From Planctomycetota bacterium (GTDB lineage Bacteria; Planctomycetota; J058; J103): a DNA stretch of 64,000 nt. How positions within the stretch are numbered: the stretch's first letter is position 1; every line of letters begins with the position of its first letter. The stretch lies in the NCBI GenBank assembly GCA_026004615.1, contig BPJM01000001.1, forward strand, positions 124,001 to 188,000, written 5' to 3'. The notes under the pieces were generated by a model. It had not been told where the DNA came from. It saw only the letters and a list, made by a program, of their open reading frames with translations, and ran no database searches. Shown in pieces: positions 1 through 7,235 of the stretch. Both the position numbers and the translations under genes were made by a program.

Positions 1-16
1 CCGCTCGGGCCGCTCG

Positions 17-35
17 GGGTGGCCCCAGGCCACCC
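17..35 (-). terminator. possible terminator hairpin after the stress-protein pair
   Basis: A perfect 8-bp inverted repeat (GGGTGGCC / GGCCACCC) with a 3-nt loop lies about 40 nt past the stop of the minus-strand stress gene. No T-tract follows, so intrinsic termination is only an inference. Nothing else is visible in positions 1-74. Confidence 0.3.
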
Positions 36-74
36 GGTGCGCGGCGCACGCCGCCGGGCTGGCGAAGCCGGTAC

Positions 75-1031
75 TCACTTCGCCTCCTCGCCGGATGGGC
101 TCGGCGCGGTGGCGGCAGCCAGCGGCGAGACGAAGCCCTCGGGCTTGCACACCCAGAACGAGCCCTCCACGCGCTCGACCAACCGCTCAGCGGTGTTCCC
201 CATGAGCAGGCCCGCCAGGCCGGTGCGCGCCGCCGTACCCATGACCACGAGGTCGATCCCCCACTCCGCGATCAGCCGCGCGACCGCCTGTTCGACCTTG
301 CCCTCGGCGAGGTGGATCGCCGCGCGCGCGCCCTCCGCCCCGAGCAGCTGCTCCAGTGCGGCCCGCGCGCCCTCGAGCACCTCGGCGTGGTAGCGGGCGA
401 TCTCCGCCTCCGCGTCCGGCTCGCGCCGCAGCGCGAAGTCGAGCGGATAGCTCACGCAGTGCAGCACGTGCAGCTCCGCCCCTGCCAGTTCGCACAGCAT
501 GCGCCCGGTGGCGAGACACAGCGCACTCACCGGGGAGAGATCGACCGCCACCAGCACCCGCCGCAGCCCCGGGCGGCTGTCGGGATGCACGCTCCAGACC
601 GGCATCGGGGCCAGGCGCATGAGCTGGCGGGCGGTCAGCCCGTGTACCAGCCGCTCGAGCAGGGTGTGTCGCCGCGCGGCGACCACCACCAGCTCGTGAC
701 CGCGCGCGATCGCGTGCCGCACGAGCTCCACGCTCGGCCGTCCGTGCAGGATCGTGGCCTCCGCCCCTACCCCCTGCTGGCGCGCGCGCTCGACCCAGCG
801 CTCCAGCGCGGCGCCCAGCAGCGCCTCCAGCGCGCCGGCCGCCGCACCCGCACGCGCGCTCGCGGCCGGTTGGGCAGCGCCCTCCAGTACGTGCACCAGC
901 TCCAGCGCCGCACCGGCGCGCCGGGCGAGCCACAGCGCCTGCTCGAACGCCGGCTCGCCCGCCAGCTCCCCCTGATCGGTACAGGCCACCCCGAGCAGGA
1001 CGCGGCGCGGCGGTACCAGGCCCGGCGTCAT
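75..1031 (-). CDS. tandem-domain universal stress protein (UspE-like)
   Basis: A 318-residue cytoplasmic protein with two consecutive UspA folds, roughly residues 8-150 and 155-300. The second domain keeps a nucleotide-loop-like segment near the C-terminus (MGTAAR...LLMGNTAE), while the matching region of the first domain (HGLTARQLM) is degenerate. Only one half may therefore bind nucleotide, as is common in tandem-domain Usp proteins. The ATG is preceded by AAGGAGC. It lies 11 nt downstream of the single-domain Usp gene, so the two probably form an operon. Family members are induced by starvation or respiratory stress, but the exact role here is not deducible. Confidence 0.85.
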   Translation of the reverse strand: MTPGLVPPRRVLLGVACTDQGELAGEPAFEQALWLARRAGAALELVHVLEGAAQPAASARAGAAAGALEALLGAALERWVERARQQGVGAEATILHGRPSVELVRHAIARGHELVVVAARRHTLLERLVHGLTARQLMRLAPMPVWSVHPDSRPGLRRVLVAVDLSPVSALCLATGRMLCELAGAELHVLHCVSYPLDFALRREPDAEAEIARYHAEVLEGARAALEQLLGAEGARAAIHLAEGKVEQAVARLIAEWGIDLVVMGTAARTGLAGLLMGNTAERLVERVEGSFWVCKPEGFVSPLAAATAPSPSGEEAK

Positions 1032-1042
1032 GCGCAGCTCCT

Positions 1043-1525
1043 TCAGGACGCGGGCTCGGGGCCGGTGGCCCCGCCGCCGCGCAGCGCCAGCAGCGGCACC
1101 GGACTGCGCTCCAGCAGCGCCTCGGCCACGCTGCCCTGCAGCAACCGGTCGATGCCCTGCCGGCCATGGGTGGCGACGACCAGCAGATCGGCGCCGATCT
1201 CGCGCGCCAGCTCCAGCAGCTCATCCACCGCCTCGCCGACCCGCAGGTGGACCCCGGCGAGGCGCTGCGCGGCCCCGGGAACGCGGGCGAGCACCCCTTC
1301 GAGCTCGGCGCGAGCCTGCCCGACCAGCTCGCGCTCGAGCGCTTCCCGATCCCGCCCGGCGCCGATCCGCTCGAGCTCCTCTTCGGGCCGCAGGCAGGCA
1401 TGATCCACCACGTGCGCGGCGTGGACCTGTGCCCCGAGCCGCTCGCCGAGTTCGAGCGCACGGGCGAGCGCCTGCGCGGAGGCCGGCGTGAGATCGACCC
1501 CGACCAGGATCGTGCGGAACGGCAT
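1043..1525 (-). CDS. universal stress protein, single UspA domain
   Basis: A 160-residue UspA-fold protein. It begins with the typical first strand (MPFRTILVGVD) and ends with the ATP-binding-type loop THG-x9-GS followed by SVAEAL, so it probably binds ATP. I chose the internal ATG because GGGGAGGA lies just upstream of it and the family fold starts immediately after it. An upstream in-frame ATG would add 27 residues of low-complexity sequence. It is the promoter-proximal gene of the pair. A TACCAT hexamer at 1551-1556 (minus strand) is a possible -10 element, with no convincing -35. Confidence 0.87.
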   Translation of the reverse strand: MPFRTILVGVDLTPASAQALARALELGERLGAQVHAAHVVDHACLRPEEELERIGAGRDREALERELVGQARAELEGVLARVPGAAQRLAGVHLRVGEAVDELLELAREIGADLLVVATHGRQGIDRLLQGSVAEALLERSPVPLLALRGGGATGPEPAS

Positions 1526-1648
1526 CGCGTCCTCCCCGCCGCGCGGTGGCATGGTAGCAGATCGCGCACCCGGCTTCACGCCGTGGCGAGACCCCCCCGA
1601 CGCCACCGCGCGGGGTCGAACCCATGCCGGAGGGAACGCGGGCTCGCC

Positions 1649-3749
1649 CTACTTCACGCCCCCCGGCGGGGCCGGCCGGATCGACTCCATCACCCGGCGC
1701 ACCAACGGCTCCCGCCGCGCCACCTGCTCGGCGAGGCCGAGCCCCGTCACCACGACCAGCTTGCCCTCCACGACGCGGACCCAGCACTCGACCACGATCA
1801 GCTGGCTGCCGTCCGGGCTGCTCGCCGTCCAGCGCATGCGGCCAGCCTCGTAGCCCTTGCCGGCGACCCGCTCGGGCGGTCCCTGCGCGCGCAGCGGTAC
1901 CGGGAACTGCTGGCTCATGCCCTGGGCGATGCCCTGTTGGATCCGCGGATCGGTCGGCGCGATGTCACGCGCGCTCGGGTCGAGGGCCTCGGTGGAGACG
2001 AGATAGGTCTCCATCGCGTCGCCGTCGGCATCCACCGCCAGGTCCGGGGGCACGAGCACCGCCACCGTCTGCGCACCGGCCGCCTGCAGCCGCGCCGTCC
2101 AGCCCGGGGGAACCGAGAACAGCACCCCGGCCGGGTGCGCGAAGTCCCGCCACGGCCCCGGCGCCTGCGCCGCCGGCGCCGGTTCGCCCCGCGGCGCCGG
2201 CGCCGGCGGCGCCCAGGCGCCCGGATCCTGCCCGGGCCCCGCCGGCACCGGCGGCGCGGGCGGCCCAGGTGGCGGCCCCGCCGCCGGCTCCTGGTCCCGC
2301 CCGGTGGGCGCCGGCGGCCCCGGCGGCATGGCCCCGCCGCCCGCCAGCGGATTGGCGGGCGCGGGCGCGGGCGGGGCTTCGCGGCGCAGCTCGTAGCTCG
2401 CGCCCCCCGTCCTCAGCACCAGCCGGCGGCCGCCGTCCTCGAGCACCGCGTCGAACTCGAAGCTCGCGCCCCCCCGCCTCGAAGCTACCGCGCAGCGTGC
2501 CGTCGGGCTGCCGCTGCGCCTTGAGCGGAAACGCCTGGCCCTCCAGCTCCATCCGCCCCTCGTAGCTGCCCGCCGGCGCGCCCGCCGCCCCGCGCAGCTC
2601 CACCCGCAACCGCTCGCCTGCGAAGCGGCCCTCCAGTGGATCGGGCGGCGCGAGCGGATTGCGCGCGGCCGCGCTGCCGGCTCCCAGCGGGTTGGCCGGC
2701 CCTTGCCCGGCCGGGCCGGGCGCGGGCGGCGCGCCCGCAGCGGCAGGCGAGGGCGCAGGTGGCTTGCCGGCCGCGGCTGCACCTGCCGGTGCGGGCGGGG
2801 CCCAGGCCCCTGGATCCTGGCCCGGACCCGCGGGCGCGGGCGGCTGGCCGGCAGAAGGTGCGCCCGCGGGCGCCGGCGGGGTGCCGGCACCGCCCGCCAG
2901 CGGATTGGCGGGCGCGGGCGCGGGCGGGGGCGGGGACTCGCGGCGCAGCTCGTAGCTCGCGCCCCCCGTCCTCAGCACCAGCCGGCGGCCGCCGTCCTCG
3001 AGCACGGCGTCGAACTCGAAGCTCGCGCCCCCCGCCTCGAAGCTACCGCGCAGCGTGCCGTCGGGCTGCCGCTGCGCCTTGAGCGGAAATGCCTGGCCCT
3101 CCAGCTCCATCCGCCCCTCGTAGCTGCCCGCCGGCGCGCCCGCCGCCCCGCGCAGCTCCACCCGCAACCGCTCGCCTGCGAAGCGGCCCTCCAGTGGATC
3201 GGGCGGCGCGAGCGGATTGCGCGCGGCCGCGCTGCCGGCTCCCAGCGGGTTGGCCGGCCCTTGCCCGGCCGGGCCGGGCGCGGGCGGCGCGCCCGGAGCG
3301 GCAGGTGGCGGGGCCGGCGGCGCCGCGGGCCCGGCGCCGGGGCCGGCCGGCGGAGGCTGCTTGCCCTGGCCCGGGCGCGGACCCACGCGGCGGAACGTCA
3401 CCACCTCGAACTCGCCCGGCTGCTCGAGGCCCGCCTCGCTGTCCGCCGCCCGCAGGCGCAGCGTGTCCGGATCGGCCAACTCCATCCGCACCCAGTACGT
3501 CTCCCCCTCTTCGGTGAACTTCACGTAGATCTTGCCGTCGCGGAGCCGCCCCTCGAACGGGCTGCGGCTCTGGTCCTCGGTGTCGATCGCGACCCCGCGC
3601 ACGATCCCGCCCGCGGGCGGCTCCAGCTCCAGCCGCATCGCCCACTCGGGGCACTCCCAGCTGCCGGCGAACTCCTGGGCGCGCGCCACACCGGCGAGCG
3701 CCAGCACCAGCACCGCGCCGAACGCCGCGGTCCATGCTCCTCGAACCAT
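1649..3749 (-). CDS. secreted Pro/Ala/Gly-rich repeat protein, interrupted by a frameshift
   Basis: Removing one C from the 7-C run at 2469-2475 gives one frame of about 699 residues. The order is a signal peptide (residues 1-24, cleavage after ARA), an N-terminal beta-rich domain (about 25-125), Pro/Gly/Ala linkers, two nearly identical beta-rich modules starting DPLEGRFAGERL, and a C-terminal domain (about the last 190 residues) beginning near the DFAHPAGVLFSVPPGW segment. As sequenced, the frame runs from 3749 past the run and then leaves the coding phase. The duplicated module carries 6 Cs at the same place (3028-3033), which shows which frame is right. A strong AGGAGGTG precedes the ATG. 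I do not recognise a family. Export and an envelope or extracellular role are inferred from the signal peptide. Confidence 0.7.
2338..2750. repeat. internal direct repeat, copy 1
   Basis: Copy 1 of a roughly 410-bp direct repeat inside the Pro-rich gene. It matches 2891-3308 with only a few visible substitutions over the module-coding part. The offset is 559 before the C-run and 558 after it, because this copy has 7 Cs (2469-2475) where copy 2 has 6. Confidence 0.85.
2891..3308. repeat. internal direct repeat, copy 2
   Basis: Copy 2 of the intragenic duplication, with the 6-C in-frame version of the tract at 3028-3033. Its high identity to copy 1 points to a recent duplication or to gene conversion. 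Confidence 0.85.
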
Positions 3750-3775
3750 CCCCCCACCTCCTCACAACGCCCCTC

Positions 3776-3801
3776 GCCGGCCGCGGCCCGACCCGGCCGG
3801 C
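3776..3801 (-). terminator. possible terminator hairpin after pntB
   Basis: An 8-bp perfect inverted repeat (GCCGGCCG / CGGCCGGC) with a 10-nt loop, between the pntB stop and the start of the downstream minus-strand gene. There is no T-tract. Confidence 0.35.
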
Positions 3802-3883
3802 CGCGCCACACACCCGCCCACCGGGCCTTCCCCGGCGCGGGGCCGGCGGCTGCACGCGCATGCAACCCTCGGACGGCCGATTC

Positions 3884-5263
3884 CTACGCTCCCTTCAGCG
3901 CCTGCACCAGCTCCAGTACCGCCTGTTTGCCATCCCCGAAGAGCATGAGCGTGTTGTCGGCCGCGAACAGCGGATTGGGCAGGCCGGCGAAACCCGGGCT
4001 CAGGCTGCGCTTGATCACCACGACCGTGCCCGCCTTGTCGACGTCGATGATCGGCATGCCCGCGATCGGGTTGCCGCTCTGCTCGCGCGCCAGCGGGTTC
4101 ACGACGTCGTTCGCCCCCAGCACGATCGCCACGTCCGTCTCGTGCATGAGCGGGTTGATGCTGTCCATGTCGTACATCTCGTCGTAGGGCACCTCCGCCT
4201 CGGCGAGCAGCACGTTCATGTGGCCGGGCATGCGGCCGGCGACCGGGTGGATCGCGTAGCGGACCTCGGCCCCCCGGCGCTTGAGGCAGTCGGCGAGATC
4301 GCGCACCGCGTGCTGCGCCTGGGCCACCGCCATGCCGTAGCCCGGCACGATCGTGACCACGCGCGCCGCCTCGAGCAGCATCGCGACCTCCTCGGCGGTC
4401 GTGCGCTTGATCCGGCCCTCATAGATCTCATCCGCCTTCGCCGCCCCGCCCGCCTCCATGGTGCCGAACAGCACGTCGGGCAGCGAGCGGTTCATGGCGT
4501 CGCACATGATCTTGGTCAGGATCAACCCCGAGGCGCCGACCAGCGCCCCGGCGGTGATCAGCACGGTGTTGGCCAGCACGAATCCGGTCGCCGCGGCCGC
4601 CAGCCCCGAGTAGGAGTTCAGCAGCGCGATCACCACCGGCATGTCCGCGCCGCCGATCGGCATCACCAGCGTCACCCCGAGCACCCCCGCCAGCACCACC
4701 AGTCCCCAGTACGCCGGCAGCGCCGGCGGCCAGGCGGAGACCACCACCGCCAGCAGCAGCGCCACCGCCCCCAGGCCTGCGTTGATCCAGTGGTGGTGCG
4801 GCAGCCGCACCGAACCGCTCAGCCACCGCTCCTCCAGCTTGCTCCAGGCGACGAGGCTGCCGGTCAGCGTGACCATCCCGATCAGGCCCGAGGCCGCGGT
4901 GGCGACCGCGATGTCCGTGGCGATCTCCCCGCCCCGGACCGCCATCCCGTGCAGCTCCGCCCCGGCGACCAGCACCGAGGCTCCGCCCCCGAAGCCGTTG
5001 AACAACGCCACCAACTGCGGCATCGCGGTCATCGCCACGGTGAGCGCGAGCCATGCGCCGGCGGCCGCCCCCAGCGCCAGCCCGGCGACGATCCAGCCCA
5101 GCGACAGCCCCCCGCCGGCCAGCACCGTCACCACGGCGACCAACATCCCCGTGGCGCCGAGCAGGTTGCCCCGCACCGCGGTGCGCGGCGAGGTGAGACC
5201 CTTGAGCCCCAGGATGAACAGCACCGCGGCCAGCAGATAGCCCAGGCTCGTCCAGTCGCTCAC
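3884..5263 (-). CDS. pntB: NAD(P) transhydrogenase, beta subunit
   Basis: A 459-residue inner-membrane protein, normal length for PntB. It couples hydride transfer from NADH to NADP+ with proton movement. The N-terminal half is a run of membrane helices beginning MSDWTSLGYLLAAVLF. The C-terminal third is the NADP(H)-binding dIII domain with the segments IVPGYGMAVAQAQH, HPVAGRMPGHMNVLLAEA, GANDVVNP and KRSLSPGFAG, all typical of the family. The start is GTG at 5263, overlapping the pntAB stop by 4 nt (GTGA), which indicates translational coupling. It is the last gene of a three-gene operon. Confidence 0.97.
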   Translation of the reverse strand: MSDWTSLGYLLAAVLFILGLKGLTSPRTAVRGNLLGATGMLVAVVTVLAGGGLSLGWIVAGLALGAAAGAWLALTVAMTAMPQLVALFNGFGGGASVLVAGAELHGMAVRGGEIATDIAVATAASGLIGMVTLTGSLVAWSKLEERWLSGSVRLPHHHWINAGLGAVALLLAVVVSAWPPALPAYWGLVVLAGVLGVTLVMPIGGADMPVVIALLNSYSGLAAAATGFVLANTVLITAGALVGASGLILTKIMCDAMNRSLPDVLFGTMEAGGAAKADEIYEGRIKRTTAEEVAMLLEAARVVTIVPGYGMAVAQAQHAVRDLADCLKRRGAEVRYAIHPVAGRMPGHMNVLLAEAEVPYDEMYDMDSINPLMHETDVAIVLGANDVVNPLAREQSGNPIAGMPIIDVDKAGTVVVIKRSLSPGFAGLPNPLFAADNTLMLFGDGKQAVLELVQALKGA

Positions 5264-5730
5264 GTGCCGCTGCCCCCGCGCTCCGCCCCACCGGCGCCGC
5301 CCGTGGCCGCCGCCCGCCGGCTGCGCCCGCGGAACATGCCCAGCATGCGGTCGGTGACCAGAAAACCGCCGACCACGTTGATCGTCGCCAGCACCACCGC
5401 CAGGAACCCCAACAGCGTCGTCCACCAGCTGAGCTGCGTGCCGGCCGCCAGGATCGCCCCCACGATCGTGATGCCGGAGATCGCGTTCGAGCCGCTCATG
5501 AGCGGGGTGTGCAGCGTCGGCGGGATCTTCGTGATGACCTCGAAGCCGACGAAGGTCGCGAGCACGAACACCGTCAGCGCCACCCCGAAGCCGAGCCCCG
5601 CCCCACCGGCCCGCCCCGCCGCCATCGCCTCCCGGGCAGCCTCCGCCGCCGCCTGCGCGGCCTCGGCCACCGCGGCCGGGTCGGCCCCTGCCGCTGCGAG
5701 CAAGCCCAGCACCGATGTGAGTGCGAGCAT
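5260..5730 (-). CDS. pntAB: NAD(P) transhydrogenase, alpha subunit part 2 (membrane)
   Basis: A 156-residue membrane subunit corresponding to the C-terminal membrane part of E. coli PntA, here a separate gene as in many proteobacteria. The family signature FVGFEVITKIPPTLHTPLMS is followed by conserved SNAISG and helices carrying the WWTTLLGFLAVVLATINVVGG and MLGMF segments. The N-terminal stretch (residues 1-45) is unusually Ala-rich. The ATG at 5730 lacks a strong ribosome site. It overlaps pntB by 4 nt and lies 88 nt after pntAA. Confidence 0.95.
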   Translation of the reverse strand: MLALTSVLGLLAAAGADPAAVAEAAQAAAEAAREAMAAGRAGGAGLGFGVALTVFVLATFVGFEVITKIPPTLHTPLMSGSNAISGITIVGAILAAGTQLSWWTTLLGFLAVVLATINVVGGFLVTDRMLGMFRGRSRRAAATGGAGGAERGGSGT

Positions 5731-5818
5731 CGCGATCGTCCGCCCCTGTGCCTGTGCCCTTTGCTCCGCGCCGCACCAGCCCGCCGGCGCTGCTCGCGCC
5801 GCGCGCCCCCGCCGGCGC

Positions 5819-7033
5819 CTACCCCCCGCTGCTCGCCCCGGCCGCGGCCGACGCCTCGCCAGGCGCCGCCGGGGCCGGCGCCGCCTCGGCCCCCGGCGGC
5901 TCGCCGCCGAGCCGGCGGCTGGTGATCCGGCCCTGATGCGCCACCATGGCGTCGGCCACGATCGGATCGCCGGGCTCGAGCACCAGCGCGCCGTCGCGGA
6001 TCAGATGCAGCAGCAGGTTCGCCACGTTGCGCGCGTACATGCGGCTGGCGTCCACCGGCATGGAGGCAGGCAAATTGAGCGGTCCGAGGATCGTGACCCC
6101 GTGGTGTTCGGCGGTCTCGCCCGCCACGGTGAGCTCGCAGTTTCCGCCGCGCTCCGCCGCCAGATCCACGATGACGGCACCGCGCTTCATGCCCTCGACC
6201 ATGGCGGCGGTCAGGATGCGGGGGGCGCGCTTGCCCGGCACCGCCGCGGTCGTGATCACGACGTCGGCCTCGGCCACCGCCCGCTGGAGCAGCTCGCGCT
6301 GCTGGCGCAGGAACTCCTCGGACTGCTCGCGCGCATAGCCCTGCTCGTCGCCGGCGGCCGCCAGCGGCAGCTCGAGGAAGCGCGCGCCCACGCTCTGCAC
6401 CTCTTCCTTGACCTCCGGGCGCACGTCGTAGGCCTCCACCACCGCACCCAGCCGGCGCGCGGTCGCGATGGCCTGCAGCCCCGCCACCCCGGCCCCGATC
6501 ACCAGCACCCGGGCCGCCGGCACGGTGCCGGCCGCGGTCATGAGCATGGGGAAGAAGCGCGGCAGCTGCGCGGCCGCGAGCAGCGCGGCGCGGTAGCCCG
6601 ACACGGTGGCCATGGAGCTGAGCGCGTCCATGCCCTGGGCGCGGGTGATGCGCGGGATCAGCTCCATCGCGAAGGCGGTGACGCCGCGCGCGGCCAGCCG
6701 CTCCATGGCCTGCTCGTTGCCCAGCGGTTCCAGAAAACCGACCAGGAGCTGGCCCTCGCGCAACCGCTCCAGGTCGGCCGCCCCTGCCTCCGGATTGGCG
6801 GCGGCGGCGCGCACCGCGATGATCCCGTCCGCCTCGGCGAACAGCGCCTCGCGCTCCGCGATCACCCGCGCTCCCCGGTCCTCGTAGGCGCGATCTGCGA
6901 ACCCGGCAGCCTGCCCGGCCCCCGCCTCGATGGCGACCTCGATCCCCTGGCGCGCGAGCCGCGGCAGCTCCCCCGGCACCAGCGCCACGCGCCGCTCGCC
7001 GGGAAAGGTCTCCTTCGGCACCCCGAGCAGCAT
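5819..7033 (-). CDS. pntAA: NAD(P) transhydrogenase, alpha subunit part 1 (NAD-binding)
   Basis: A 404-residue soluble dI domain that binds NAD(H), homologous to alanine dehydrogenase. It starts with MLLGVPKETFPGERRVAL. It contains MDALSSMATVSGYRA, the Rossmann loop GAGVAGLQAI (about residues 180-189) with an acidic strand end (AYDVRPEV), and the mobile-loop region ASRMYARNVANLLLH. The ATG at 7033 is chosen because family homology starts exactly there. Sequence further upstream is not family-like, and a promoter-like element lies at 7069-7098. The C-terminus ends in an Ala/Pro-rich tail of about 30 residues. Confidence 0.96.
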   Translation of the reverse strand: MLLGVPKETFPGERRVALVPGELPRLARQGIEVAIEAGAGQAAGFADRAYEDRGARVIAEREALFAEADGIIAVRAAAANPEAGAADLERLREGQLLVGFLEPLGNEQAMERLAARGVTAFAMELIPRITRAQGMDALSSMATVSGYRAALLAAAQLPRFFPMLMTAAGTVPAARVLVIGAGVAGLQAIATARRLGAVVEAYDVRPEVKEEVQSVGARFLELPLAAAGDEQGYAREQSEEFLRQQRELLQRAVAEADVVITTAAVPGKRAPRILTAAMVEGMKRGAVIVDLAAERGGNCELTVAGETAEHHGVTILGPLNLPASMPVDASRMYARNVANLLLHLIRDGALVLEPGDPIVADAMVAHQGRITSRRLGGEPPGAEAAPAPAAPGEASAAAGASSGG

Positions 7034-7068
7034 GGAGCCCCCTCTGCTCCTCTTCCGCGAAGGGCAGG

Positions 7069-7098
7069 ATTCTATGAAAGGGACCGACAGGGCTGCAA
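7069..7098 (-). promoter_or_regulatory. candidate sigma-70 promoter of the pnt operon
   Basis: On the minus strand, TTGCAG (7098-7093), an 18-nt spacer and TAGAAT (7074-7069; 5 of 6 match to TATAAT) lie 36 nt before the pntAA ATG in a locally AT-richer patch. Confidence 0.45.
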
Positions 7099-7175
7099 GC
7101 CGGCGCCCGCCCTTGGAGTGCGCCCGGCGGAAGGCCCGCTCGACACCCAAGCGCCGCCGCGGCTGGTCTTGCGCT

Positions 7176-7204
7176 TTGACAGCCGCCCCGCCGAGGGCTA
7201 GGAT
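7176..7204 (+). promoter_or_regulatory. candidate sigma-70 promoter of the kelch-lipoprotein operon
   Basis: A perfect TTGACA (7176-7181), a 17-nt spacer and TAGGAT (7199-7204) lie about 32 nt before the ATG at 7236. This is the best-matching promoter in the window and is divergent from the pnt promoter. Confidence 0.6.
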
Positions 7205-7235
7205 CCGCGCCCCTCGAGACGGAAGGCGCAGGGCC

